64,000 bases of DNA from BJGV01 sp964194745 (GTDB taxonomy: Bacteria; Pseudomonadota; Gammaproteobacteria; Burkholderiales; Nitrosomonadaceae). Both the position numbers and the translations under genes were made by a program. This document shows, piece by piece, positions 52,264 through 61,830 of the stretch; positions within the stretch are counted from its first letter, which is position 1, and the number at the start of each line of letters is the position of its first letter. The notes beneath the pieces are model-generated. The model saw only the letters and a list, made by a program, of their open reading frames with translations. It made no database searches and was not told where the DNA came from. The DNA is taken from positions 2,356,001 to 2,420,000 of the forward strand of contig OZ252054.1 in NCBI GenBank assembly GCA_965248035.1. Reading direction: 5' to 3'.

Positions 52264-53987
52264 GCTTTGTACTACACGGTATTGGTGTTTCGGAAGGCAT
52301 TGCGATAGGGCATGCACATCTTGCATCTCATGCCGCTTTAGTGGTTGCGCATCACATATTGCCACGAAATAAGGTTAGCAACGAAATATCTCGACTTGGT
52401 GCCGCTTTCACAACAGTACGTGAGGAGCTTGAAACGTTACATACCTCTGTTATCAGTGGCCCTGCATCAGCAGAATTCGGAGCTTTTCTTGATTTGCATC
52501 GCATGATTCTTGATGATCCCACGCTCTCCTCTGCAGCTAAAACCTACATTTCTCAGAACCAGTGCAATGCCGAGTGGGCCATTACCCAACAGAGAGATGT
52601 ATTACTTGCACAGTTTGAAGAAATTGAGGATGCTTATTTGCGGGAACGGAAAACTGATGTGATCCAGGTAGTGGAACGAGTATTGAAGGCATTGCTAGGA
52701 CATCCAGGTTACATTCCGCCCCCTGTAAAGCGTGCTGGCGATAGTATTCTGGTTGCCCACGATTTAAGTCCAGCTGATGTGCTCCAGTACAAGCAGCACC
52801 GGTTTACTGCATTTCTTACCGACTTGGGCGGATCAACTTCTCACACCGCCATTGTTGCACGTAGCCTAAACATCCCATCTATTGTGGCGTTACATCACGC
52901 GCGTCAATTGATTCACGACAATGATCTTTTGATTGTGGATGGTAATCAGGGCGTAGTAATTGTCAACCCAGACAAACATGTGTTTTCTGAATACCGGTTA
53001 CGTCAGAATCAGCTGGAACTTGAAAAACAGAAGCTAAAACGTATTAAAACCAAAGTTGCTACAACGCTCGATGGAACAACCGTAGAATTGCACGCTAATA
53101 TTGAATTGCCTCAGGATATAGAGCAGGTGAAAGAGAACGGTGCCACCGGAATCGGCCTGTTTCGCAGTGAGTTTCTTTTTCTCAATCGTGACAATCTGCC
53201 TGACGAAGACGAGCAATTTGAAGCTTATCGTACTGTAGTGCAAAAAATGCGTGGATTGCCAGTGACGATACGCACATTCGATCTAGGTGCCGACAAAAAT
53301 CTTGATAGCGATAAGCGCGTTGCAGCTAACCCAGCGTTGGGACTACGTGCTATCCGCCTGAGCTTAGCCGAACCACAAATGTTTTATACGCAACTTCGTG
53401 CAATTCTACGAACTTCGCATTATGGTCAGGTTCGTATTTTAGTACCGATGCTTTCCAGTGTTTCTGAAATTAGTCAAACGCTGCGCCTGATTGAACGCGC
53501 AAAAGAAAGTTTGCAGGATGAGAGAGTTCCATTTGACGCTGGCATTCAAATTGGTGGCATGATAGAAATTCCTGCAGCGGCACTATGTCTTGATATTTTT
53601 ATGCATAAACTTGATTTTTTATCTATTGGAACCAACGATTTAATTCAGTACACGCTTGCTATAGACCGCACAGATGATACTGTGGCGCACCTGTATGATC
53701 CACTGCATCCAGCTGTGTTGCGGTTGGTAGCACACATTATTCGCAGCGCAAATCACGCTCAAGTTCCAATTGTGGTCTGTGGTGAGATGGCGGGGGACAC
53801 GTTGTTTACTCGACTATTACTGGGTTTCGGGCTACGCCAGTTTTCCATGTTTCCGACACAACTGTTGACTGTGAAACGCCAAGTGCTAAGGAGTCATCTG
53901 CCGGATATTATCCATTTTACGCAAAAAATACTTAAATCTGATCATCCGGAAAACATTCATACATTATTGACGAAACTGAATAACTAA
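52260..53987 (+). CDS. ptsI: Phosphoenolpyruvate-protein phosphotransferase (enzyme I)
   Basis: 575 residues. Active histidine in DLGGSTSHTAIVARSLNIPS near residue 194, PEP-binding motifs GIGLFRSEFLFLNRD, TIRTFDLGADK and the C-terminal GGMIEIPAAAL, SIGTNDLIQYTLAIDR, VVCGEMAGD. It moves phosphate from PEP to HPr. Forms one operon with EIIA and HPr; no EIIB/EIIC in the window. Confidence 0.95.
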   Translation: MSFVLHGIGVSEGIAIGHAHLASHAALVVAHHILPRNKVSNEISRLGAAFTTVREELETLHTSVISGPASAEFGAFLDLHRMILDDPTLSSAAKTYISQNQCNAEWAITQQRDVLLAQFEEIEDAYLRERKTDVIQVVERVLKALLGHPGYIPPPVKRAGDSILVAHDLSPADVLQYKQHRFTAFLTDLGGSTSHTAIVARSLNIPSIVALHHARQLIHDNDLLIVDGNQGVVIVNPDKHVFSEYRLRQNQLELEKQKLKRIKTKVATTLDGTTVELHANIELPQDIEQVKENGATGIGLFRSEFLFLNRDNLPDEDEQFEAYRTVVQKMRGLPVTIRTFDLGADKNLDSDKRVAANPALGLRAIRLSLAEPQMFYTQLRAILRTSHYGQVRILVPMLSSVSEISQTLRLIERAKESLQDERVPFDAGIQIGGMIEIPAAALCLDIFMHKLDFLSIGTNDLIQYTLAIDRTDDTVAHLYDPLHPAVLRLVAHIIRSANHAQVPIVVCGEMAGDTLFTRLLLGFGLRQFSMFPTQLLTVKRQVLRSHLPDIIHFTQKILKSDHPENIHTLLTKLNN

Positions 53988-54173
53988 TTCATTTGGTTAT
54001 ATAATCTCTACTCATGATAAAAATAATGGAAATACGGTTTCTGTATGACCCATAAATAGTAAGGATACGGGGAACCGAAACCAACATCGGCTTTATTGGT
54101 ATTTCCGTAGATCAGCTTTTATTTTTCATGTGTGGTTTATCCATAGTTAATTTTTTGAACTTTAATTACTTTA

Positions 54174-55301
54174 ATGCGAGATTTAACATCAGTTGATATT
54201 GTTGCTTCGAAGAGTGTTCACTTTGACGCACCGCTACATTTAAAGAGTGGTTCCGTTCTCGACAGCTACGAGTTAGTGTATGAAACTTATGGGGAGCTTA
54301 ACGCGGCTAAATCTAACTCCATACTGATTTGTCATGCGCTCTCTAGCAATCATCATGTAGCGGGTTCTTACGCTGACAATCCCAAGGATATTGGTTGGTG
54401 GAACAATATGATTGGTCCTGGAAAACCAATTGATACACGCAAATTTTTTGTTGTGGGGGTTAATAATCTTGGTGGCTGCCACGGTTCAACTGGTCCTGCC
54501 AGCATCAATGCGAAGACTGGTAGACTTTATGGAGCGGATTTTCCGATGGTAACAGTACAAGATTGGGTTGCGACCCAGGTACAGCTGGCAGACCATCTCG
54601 GTATCAAACAGTTTGCGGCGATAGCTGGAGGTAGTTTGGGTGGGATGCAGGCTTTGCAATGGACGCTTGATTTTCCAGATAGAGTACGACATGCACTGGT
54701 CATTGCTGCTGCTGCCAAGCTAACTGCACAGAACATTGCGTTCAACGATGTTGCGCGCCAGGCGATAATTACAGATCCTGATTTTTATGGTGGGGATTAC
54801 TGCTCGCATGATGTAGTACCACGTCGAGGTCTGCGGCTTGCACGCATGTTGGGACACATTACATATTTATCCGACGATTCGATGGCCAAAAAGTTTGGGC
54901 GAGAGTTGCGTAATGGGGCGCTTGGTTTTGGTTTCGACGTGGAATTCGAAATCGAATCATACTTGCGCTATCAAGGAGATAAATTTGCTGATCAATTTGA
55001 TGCCAATACCTACTTGCTAATGACTAAGGCTCTAGATTATTTTGACCCAGCGCACGATTACAATGGTGATCTGAGAGAGGCGTTCAGTGCTGCTCAAGCA
55101 GATTTCCTAGTGCTATCTTTTACCACGGATTGGCGTTTCTCGCCTGAGCGTTCACGTGCGATCGTCAAAGCATTGCTGGATAACGAGCTAAATGTTAGTT
55201 ATGCAGAAATCAAGTCCAGCCATGGACATGACTCCTTCTTAATGGACGACCGCTATTATCATGAGTTGGTGCGAGCTTATATGAATAATATTATTATTTA
55301 G
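54174..55301 (+). CDS. metX: Homoserine O-acyltransferase
   Basis: 375 residues, alpha/beta hydrolase. The nucleophile serine is in AIAGGSLGGMQALQWT, the final His in SSHGHDSFLMDD, and Asp in LSFTTDWRFSP. Activates homoserine for methionine synthesis (acetyl- or succinyl-CoA cannot be told apart here). The 186-base leader before ATG 54174 can fold into short stems (54068-54108). metW follows after a 362-base gap. Confidence 0.93.
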   Translation: MRDLTSVDIVASKSVHFDAPLHLKSGSVLDSYELVYETYGELNAAKSNSILICHALSSNHHVAGSYADNPKDIGWWNNMIGPGKPIDTRKFFVVGVNNLGGCHGSTGPASINAKTGRLYGADFPMVTVQDWVATQVQLADHLGIKQFAAIAGGSLGGMQALQWTLDFPDRVRHALVIAAAAKLTAQNIAFNDVARQAIITDPDFYGGDYCSHDVVPRRGLRLARMLGHITYLSDDSMAKKFGRELRNGALGFGFDVEFEIESYLRYQGDKFADQFDANTYLLMTKALDYFDPAHDYNGDLREAFSAAQADFLVLSFTTDWRFSPERSRAIVKALLDNELNVSYAEIKSSHGHDSFLMDDRYYHELVRAYMNNIII

Positions 55302-55663
55302 AACAGAAGTTCCAGTTATTGGTATTTTTTGAGTAATGTGTGCAAACGACCTGCCAGAAGCTACGTGCCTGACGATACGGTATGCTACGTCAGCTTGACG
55401 AAGAAGTTTAATGGTTACACCCATTTGGCTCCATTACACTCTATATGTCGAATCATAACAGTGCAAGGGGCAGAATAAAGTGTCATGTTTAGACATGGTC
55501 CCAACTTGTAAGTCGCATCTGTTATGCCTAACTGGATGAGACACTAAACTTATATAATTAACATAATAGGACAGCTCGCGTAAGTATGAACGGGATAAAG
55601 AGATCAGGTTATTGTTAATAATCTTCAATTAGAACCGTGTGAAATTCTACTCTACGAATACTG
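55302..55663 (+). other. Gene-free gap between metX and metW
   Basis: 362 bases. metX and metW are often directly adjacent or overlapping, so the gap is longer than usual. No coding frame, tRNA or strong hairpin with a T-run is supported; a GACGTAGC-type inverted stretch at about 55365-55400 could pair weakly. metW probably has its own promoter here. Confidence 0.4.
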
Positions 55664-56281
55664 ATGACAATGACTGATATTACTACTTCATTCACGACAT
55701 CTAGACCTGATTTTGCTGCCATTGCTACATTGGTGAAGTCAGGAGCGAAAGTGCTCGATCTTGGCTGTGGTGATGGCTCACTATTACGTTATTTGCGCAG
55801 TGTGCGTGATGTCCATGGTTACGGTGTAGAAATTGACGACGAAAATATTCAGGAATGCTTCAACAATGGGATAAATGTGATTCAGAGCGATCTAGAATCA
55901 GGACTATCTAGTTTTGAATCAGGATCTTTCGACTATGTGATTTTGTCGCAAACATTGCAGGCGATGAAACATACTGAGGGCATCATAAAGGAAATGATGC
56001 GAGTAAGTAAGGAGGGTATTGTATCGTTTCCCAACTTTGGATATTGGAAGAACCGTTTGCAGGTAATATTTGGTCATATGCCTGTTTCGGAGGCGTTACC
56101 GTATCAGTGGTTTGATACACCAAATATTCATCTGTGTACGCTTGGTGATTTTGAGAGATTCTGCCGTCAGCATGGTGCACGTATTCTTGAACGCAGGATC
56201 ATGAGCGGAGACCATCAAATCTCATTTGTTCCTAATCTATTCGGAATGCTGGCGTTTTACCGATTCGAACGGCAAAAGTGA
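55664..56281 (+). CDS. metW: Methionine biosynthesis protein MetW
   Basis: 205 residues. Methyltransferase-like fold with motif I KVLDLGCGDGSLLRYL, then GYGVEID and FDYVILSQTLQAMKH. MetW works with MetX in homoserine acylation in proteobacteria of this type. Convergent with ampG, 12 bases away. Confidence 0.94.
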   Translation: MTMTDITTSFTTSRPDFAAIATLVKSGAKVLDLGCGDGSLLRYLRSVRDVHGYGVEIDDENIQECFNNGINVIQSDLESGLSSFESGSFDYVILSQTLQAMKHTEGIIKEMMRVSKEGIVSFPNFGYWKNRLQVIFGHMPVSEALPYQWFDTPNIHLCTLGDFERFCRQHGARILERRIMSGDHQISFVPNLFGMLAFYRFERQK

Positions 56282-56293
56282 TAGTTGCCTGCT

Positions 56294-57685
56294 TCACTTG
56301 GAATTCGAAGGTATGTCCGGAACCTTAAATTTTTCTTGTCCAGCTAGCCATACCAACACCAGTACTGGCAAACCGAGTAACGCAGTAGCAGTAAAAAAAC
56401 TAGCGTAGCCATAAGTATCGACAAAGTTGCCACTGAATCCGGCGATAAATTTTGGCAGTAACAGCATCACTGAACTGAACAGTGCATACTGTGTGGCAGA
56501 ATATGCTGAATTAGTCAATCCAGAAAGATAGGCGATAAAGGCACTAGTAGCAATGCCGGCCGACAGGTTATCTGCAGAGATAGTGAATACCAATCCTGTT
56601 ACGTCATGTCCACGTCCAGCTAGCCAGACGAACAGTAAGTTGGTTGCTGCAGACAACACCGCTCCCAGGAATAACGTTCGCATGATACCGATTTTTGCTG
56701 TGAGCACCCCTCCTATGGCTGCACCCACGATCGTCATGATAACTCCATAGACTTTGGATACAGTGGCTACCTCGTTCTTGGTGTAACCCATATCCACATA
56801 AAAAGGGTTACTCATCACCCCCATTACCACATCGGAGATACGGTAAACAGCTATTAGCGCAAGGATCAGCAATGCACGCTGGTGATGGCGCACGATAAAA
56901 TCTCGGAACGGTGCAACTATCGCACCATACAGCCAAGCTAATATTTGCGTTAGTTGTTCATTCAGATTCCAGTGTGCAATAGCTCTCCTAGCGTGATCTT
57001 CATTCTCAGAAATAAGACGGGTAACAGGAACTTCTGGTTCGCGGATGATTAGAGTAGTGATAATACCTACAGCCATACTTGCAGCCATTACCAAATAGGC
57101 AGTGCGCCAGGGTGAGTAGTCATAAGTAGTCTCTGATGGATCCACCGCCGCTGCTATCCATAGCACTCCTGCAGAAGCTAGTATCATAGCTAGGCGATAG
57201 CCAGCCTGATAAGTTGCTGCCATGGCCCCTTGTAGTCTCAGTGCTACAGCTTCGATTCGATAGGCATCCAGTGCGATATCTTGCGTAGCCGATGCAAAAG
57301 CTACTGCTAGGGCAAAAAACACCATATGAGTCAAGTTCTCAATAGGATCCGTGCTTGCCATTCCGACTAGTGCGATAGTGATGATTACTTGCGATAGTAG
57401 TATCCATGCACGCCGTCGTCCTAATAATTGAGTCAGTAGTGGCAACCTCAAACGATCTACTAGCGGTGACCACATCCATTTAAAACCATAAGCTAGCCCA
57501 ATCCAGCTAAAGTAACCGATAGTCGAGCGGTCTATGCCTGCTTCTCTTAGCCAGAATGACAGAGTGCCTAATATCAGAAGCAGCGGAAGTCCAGCTGAAA
57601 AACCTAGTGTAAGCATTCCCAACACTCGTGGATGGGTGTAAATACGGAAAGCATGTAGCCAGCCAGATAGGGCTGCAGGCATCAT
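56294..57685 (-). CDS. ampG: Muropeptide permease AmpG-like (MFS)
   Basis: 463 residues with 12 or more membrane helices. AmpG-like opening RVLGMLTLGFSAGLPLLLILGTLSFWL, WSPLVDRLRLP in loop 2-3, and SATQDIALDAYRIEA in helix 4-5. Imports anhydro-muropeptides for cell-wall recycling. ATG overlaps the xth stop by 4 bases. Confidence 0.9.
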   Translation of the reverse strand: MMPAALSGWLHAFRIYTHPRVLGMLTLGFSAGLPLLLILGTLSFWLREAGIDRSTIGYFSWIGLAYGFKWMWSPLVDRLRLPLLTQLLGRRRAWILLSQVIITIALVGMASTDPIENLTHMVFFALAVAFASATQDIALDAYRIEAVALRLQGAMAATYQAGYRLAMILASAGVLWIAAAVDPSETTYDYSPWRTAYLVMAASMAVGIITTLIIREPEVPVTRLISENEDHARRAIAHWNLNEQLTQILAWLYGAIVAPFRDFIVRHHQRALLILALIAVYRISDVVMGVMSNPFYVDMGYTKNEVATVSKVYGVIMTIVGAAIGGVLTAKIGIMRTLFLGAVLSAATNLLFVWLAGRGHDVTGLVFTISADNLSAGIATSAFIAYLSGLTNSAYSATQYALFSSVMLLLPKFIAGFSGNFVDTYGYASFFTATALLGLPVLVLVWLAGQEKFKVPDIPSNSK

Positions 57686-58453
57686 AGGTTGTAGTCGTAG
57701 TCAATGATAAGCGGTGAGTGGTCGGAGAAACGTTCCGCTTTGTAAATCGAAACTTCAGTGGCTTTGCTAGCAATCTTCGGCGAAGCGATCTGATAATCTA
57801 TGCGCCAGCCTACGTTCTTTGCCCAGGCTTGCCCTCGGTTGGACCACCATGTGTACTGATTTGGTTCTTGGTTGATTTGCCGGAATACATCTACAAACCT
57901 GAGTTTATCGAGAATTTTGGTAAGCCAGGCACGCTCTTCTGGCAAAAAACCAGAATTCTTTTGATTGGATCGCCAGTTTTTTAGGTCGATTTCCTTATGG
58001 GCAATATTCCAGTCACCACATAAAATAACTTCTCTGCCACTTGCTATGAGTTTCTTGAGTAAGGGAAAAAAGTGTTTCAAGAAGAAGAATTTGGCTGTTT
58101 GACGGTGTTCACCGCTGGAACCAGAAGGAAGATAGACTGAAATTATGCTCAAATGATCAAAGTCAGCACGCAGATAGCGTCCCTCAGCATCAATCTTGGT
58201 AATGCCAACACCTTCAATAATTTTGTTGGGCTTGCGTCGGCAGAAAATGCCTACCCCACTATATCCTTTTCTTTCAGCACAATGAAAATAGCCGTGGTAG
58301 TTATTAGGTGTAAGCATATCACTGGTAAAATCAGTAGTTTGGGCTTTCAGTTCTTGCACACACAATGTCTGCTCTTTGTTTTGGTAGCCAGCGGAAAAAA
58401 CCTTTATTAGAGGCGGAGCGTACACCATTTAGGTTAAGCGTTATAATTCGCAT
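57682..58453 (-). pseudogene. xth: Exodeoxyribonuclease III, frameshifted in a short GT repeat
   Basis: ATG 58453 starts the correct N-terminus MRIITLNLNGVRSASNKGFF...RADIVC. At 58356-58363 (GTGTGTG on the coding strand) two bases are missing relative to the frame needed for VCVQELKAQ, and the rest (YHGYFHCAERKGYSGVGIF, DWNIAHKEIDL, RIDYQIASPKIA, DHSPLIIDY) continues in another frame. With one more GT the gene would be a normal ~257-residue AP endonuclease/3-prime exonuclease for base-excision repair. A 248-residue product from a GTG at 58428 would lack the metal-binding N and start with foreign residues. Real mutation, slippage or read error. Confidence 0.82.
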
Positions 58454-58480
58454 GTTTGCTTTTTCTGGTTTGTCTTAGTT

Positions 58481-59122
58481 ATGTCTGATTTCCGGCAAGA
58501 ATTTATCGAGTTTGCCATCAGCCACAATGTGCTACGTTTTGGTGAATTTAAAACCAAAGCAGGGCGGTTGTCGCCGTATTTTTTTAATGCCGGGCTGTTC
58601 AATGATGGCGATTCTTTGCGTAAGATTGGACAATTTTACGCGAAAGCTATTCTCGCCGCCCAGCTTCCCTTTGACATGTTGTTTGGTCCGGCATACAAGG
58701 GTATTCCATTGGTTAGTGCCGTTTCCATCTCTCTGTCTGAGATAGGGAGCAATTATCCCTTTTGCTTCAATCGAAAGGAAGCAAAAGATCATGGTGAAGG
58801 CGGTAGTATAGTCGGTTTGCCACTTTCTGGACGGGTGCTGATCGTTGACGACGTCATTTCTGCCGGCGTATCAGTACGTGAAACTGTCGATCTTATTCGT
58901 GCCTCTGATGCTATGCCCTGTGGTGTAATCATTGCCCTTGACAGAATGGAACGGGGGAGTGAGGGTCTGTCAGCAGCACAAGAAGTTCGACAGATATATG
59001 GGATTCCAGTAGTTAGTATCATTAATCTGGACAACTTAATGAACTATTTGCAGGATAGGGATGATCTAGTGCTCAATCTACGTGCGGTAGAAAGTTACCG
59101 CGCACAATATGGTGTTGTCTGA
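58481..59122 (+). CDS. pyrE: Orotate phosphoribosyltransferase
   Basis: 213 residues. PRPP-binding motif RVLIVDDVISAGVSVRE, plus GPAYKGIPLV and FNRKEAKDHGEGG of the flexible loop. Makes orotidine monophosphate in pyrimidine synthesis. Starts 27 bases from the divergent xth start. Confidence 0.96.
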   Translation: MSDFRQEFIEFAISHNVLRFGEFKTKAGRLSPYFFNAGLFNDGDSLRKIGQFYAKAILAAQLPFDMLFGPAYKGIPLVSAVSISLSEIGSNYPFCFNRKEAKDHGEGGSIVGLPLSGRVLIVDDVISAGVSVRETVDLIRASDAMPCGVIIALDRMERGSEGLSAAQEVRQIYGIPVVSIINLDNLMNYLQDRDDLVLNLRAVESYRAQYGVV

Positions 59123-59147
59123 TTAAGAAATTTAACGGGAGTAATCC

Positions 59148-59753
59148 ATGCGTTGGTTTACCATAATTTCGTTTGTCTTTGTATTTGTCTTCATTCAACC
59201 AGTGTCTGCCGCTCTTAAGAAGTGCGTGGATGATAAGGGCAGGACCCAATACTACGACAACATTCCTCCACCAGAGTGTATTGGTAAGGCGACTATTGAG
59301 ATGAGCGACCACGGTGTGGTTATCAAGAAAACAAAAGAGGAAGTGGAAGTGAAGGAAGCGAAAGAACAAGCCAAACGCGAAGCGGCAGAGAAGAAGAGAG
59401 CCAAGGACAAGAAAAGGCTTGATACTGCGCTACTTGCCACCTATACCGATAAAAAAGAGATTGATCTTGCTCGTGATCGTAACATTCAGCCGGCAGAGCT
59501 GGCTATCAAAGGAATCGAGCCGCGGCTTAAAGTTTCCCAAGACCGGCTTGAAGTGTTGAGGTTACAATTTGTAGAGGCTCAGAAAACCAAGAGTCCAGTG
59601 CTTGCCTCAATCAAGAAAGAGATGAATTCTGCAGAGAAAGAAGTAGGGTGTTTGAAGGACGAATTAGTGAAGAAGGAGGAAATAGAAAATATCAAGGCTA
59701 GATTCAGTTCCGATAGAAAGCGTTTTATAGAGTTGAAGCAGGGTAAACCTTGA
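59148..59753 (+). CDS. DUF4124-domain protein with coiled coil
   Basis: 201 residues. Signal peptide WFTIISFVFVFVFIQPVSA, then a small DUF4124 domain (KKCVDDKGRTQYYDNIPPPEC) with two Cys likely joined, and a long lysine/glutamate-rich coiled coil to the end. Periplasmic; function unknown in the family. 25 bases after pyrE, possibly co-transcribed. Confidence 0.75.
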   Translation: MRWFTIISFVFVFVFIQPVSAALKKCVDDKGRTQYYDNIPPPECIGKATIEMSDHGVVIKKTKEEVEVKEAKEQAKREAAEKKRAKDKKRLDTALLATYTDKKEIDLARDRNIQPAELAIKGIEPRLKVSQDRLEVLRLQFVEAQKTKSPVLASIKKEMNSAEKEVGCLKDELVKKEEIENIKARFSSDRKRFIELKQGKP

Positions 59754-59929
59754 AGGATAGCAAAGGGTGAGAAATCACTTATCTACAACTTCTAGAAAAT
59801 ATTCAGTTTAAAATTAAGGAATAAATTTTAATTCTATTACATGTTCACAAAGGGATGCGGGCATTTTGGTATGGCTGTTTAGGTCAGATGAGAATTACCG
59901 TGCTACCCCACGATACCTGTAAGCAGTGA

Positions 59930-60340
59930 TTACCAGTGCCTCTTGGTACAATTCCAGCGGTATAGGAGATGAGCGAAGAGGTTGTACATCAAGCGCGAAA
60001 GTTGCTTGAAAACGGGTACCCATTACAGTTTAGCGAGCCAGCGCTGTCCGTTCGTTTGTGACCATAGGATGAATGTGTCCGCACCAACATTAAGTTGACC
60101 ATTAAGGTCTTTGACGTACAGCCTCTCCCGAACGTGGTTCAACGAAGCACCAATTTCAGATACTGCCCCTGGATTAGTGTGTACATCAACCCACTCAATA
60201 TCTTTAATGCCACATGCTTCCGTGCTTGCGCTGATTCTTGATGCCTGTATTACAAACAGGGCATGCGCTGTTGTAGTAGATCTTGTTGTGAATAACTTGA
60301 TCAGTATTTGTGATATTAAATGTATGAGTTGAGCGTACCA
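59930..60340 (-). pseudogene. DCC-family (DUF393) thiol-disulfide oxidoreductase-like protein, broken
   Basis: Three pieces on the minus strand add up to one DCC-family protein. First IYYNSACPVCNTGIKNQRK with the CPVC motif; then, after a one-base shift near 60230, EACGIKDIEWVDVHTNPGAV, HVRERLYVKDLNGQLNVGAD and WLAKL to a TAA near 60029; then, in the same frame after that stop, a helical tail VFKQLSRLMYNLFAHLLYRW ending at 59930. No ATG suits the N-terminus; a GTG lies near 60339. It is probably not functional. Confidence 0.6.
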
Positions 60341-60417
60341 CTGGTACATATGTTAACGTGAGAGGAGGAGGGAACTTTACTATTGTTTGGATAATTCGGG
60401 TTTAATAAAACACAAAA

Positions 60418-61725
60418 TCAGTCAAATGGATGTCGTAGTACGATAGTTTCTTCTCTACTTGGTCCGGTTGAGATCATGTCCACCGGAACTTCGCACACCG
60501 ACTCCATTCGTTTCAGATAATTCTGTGCCGCCTTAGGCAATTGCTCAAAATTTTTAATTCCTACGGTATTATCCATCCATCCTGGCATTTCCTCATAGAT
60601 AGGTTTGCAGTGGGCCAGTTCATCTGCGCCTATTGGCAGGATACTACCTAATTCTTCTTCTTTTTCATCTTTACTCAATTTGTAGCCTACACCTATCCGT
60701 AGAGTTTCGACACCATCCAGCACATCAAGTTTGGTAACACACAGCCCCGATATGCCGTTGGTCTGGATCGAGCGTTTCATAGCTATCGCGTCGAACCAGC
60801 CGCAACGACGTGGGCGGCCCGTGGTTGCACCAAATTCGTTTCCGCGTTTAGCCAGATGCTTGCCAATGTCATCATCTAATTCTGTGGGAAAGGGCCCCGC
60901 GCCAACCCGTGTAGTGTAAGCTTTAGTGATGCCCAACACATAATGCAACATTTGTGGACCGACACCGCTGCCTGTTGTCGCTGCACCTGCAACACAATTA
61001 CTAGAGGTAACATACGGATAGGTGCCGTGATCAATGTCAAGCATCATCCCTTGTGCGCCCTCAAACAACAGGTTGTTACCTACTTTGTTGGCTTCAATTA
61101 AAAGTCGTGAGACATCCGCTACCATTGGTTTAATGCGTTCAGCCAGGGATAAGATGTCATCCATGGTTTTCTGAAAATCTACAATTGGCGCACGGAAATA
61201 GTTTTTCAGTACGAAGTTGTGATAAGCAAGAATTTTACTGAGTTTGGCAGCAAAGTAGTCACGGTGGAATAAATCCTGTATGCGCACTGCCCGCCGTGCG
61301 ACCTTATCCTCATAGGCGGGGCCAATGCCTCGTCCAGTGGTACCAATCTTGTCTGCACCCATGGCTGTTTCTCGAGCAATATCAAGCGCGCTGTGGCTGG
61401 GCAAAATAAGCGGGCAGGCTTTGCTGATATGTAGTCGTCCTTGCACGTCAACTCCAGCCTGCTCCAACACGTCGATTTCTTCAATTAGCGCTTGCGGGGA
61501 TATCACCACGCCGTTGCCAATATAACAAGCTACGTTGTTGTGCAAAATTCCAGAAGGTATCAAATGCAAAACGGTTTTTTTGTTACCAATAACTAGTGTG
61601 TGCCCTGCGTTATGTCCACCCTGGAAGCGTACCACTCCCTGGGCGTGGTCTGTCAGCCAGTCTACAATCTTGCCTTTTCCTTCGTCACCCCACTGGGCGC
61701 CAACGACAACTACGTTTTTAATCAT
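60418..61725 (-). CDS. purA: Adenylosuccinate synthetase
   Basis: 435 residues. GTP-binding GAQWGDEGKGKIVDWL at the N-terminus, GGHNAGHTLVI, IGTTGRGIGPAYEDK and TTGRPRRCGWFDAIA. Makes adenylosuccinate from IMP and aspartate. Upstream neighbour is hisZ in the same direction; about 105 bases separate them. Confidence 0.97.
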   Translation of the reverse strand: MIKNVVVVGAQWGDEGKGKIVDWLTDHAQGVVRFQGGHNAGHTLVIGNKKTVLHLIPSGILHNNVACYIGNGVVISPQALIEEIDVLEQAGVDVQGRLHISKACPLILPSHSALDIARETAMGADKIGTTGRGIGPAYEDKVARRAVRIQDLFHRDYFAAKLSKILAYHNFVLKNYFRAPIVDFQKTMDDILSLAERIKPMVADVSRLLIEANKVGNNLLFEGAQGMMLDIDHGTYPYVTSSNCVAGAATTGSGVGPQMLHYVLGITKAYTTRVGAGPFPTELDDDIGKHLAKRGNEFGATTGRPRRCGWFDAIAMKRSIQTNGISGLCVTKLDVLDGVETLRIGVGYKLSKDEKEEELGSILPIGADELAHCKPIYEEMPGWMDNTVGIKNFEQLPKAAQNYLKRMESVCEVPVDMISTGPSREETIVLRHPFD

Positions 61726-61830
61726 GTTGCTTAAGCATTCAGAAATATTTCATCAAAAATTCTAGATCTTGCAGAGAAAAAATATTGTACTGGTAAATAA
61801 TTCTGGTGTTGCGTGTTTATGCGGATAAAA

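Noticed and set aside
60023..60349. A 108-residue protein starting MYQWYAQLI
   Set aside because: Its second half is DCC-family-like but the first half is out of frame with the CPVC motif, so it is part of a broken gene and not a distinct protein.
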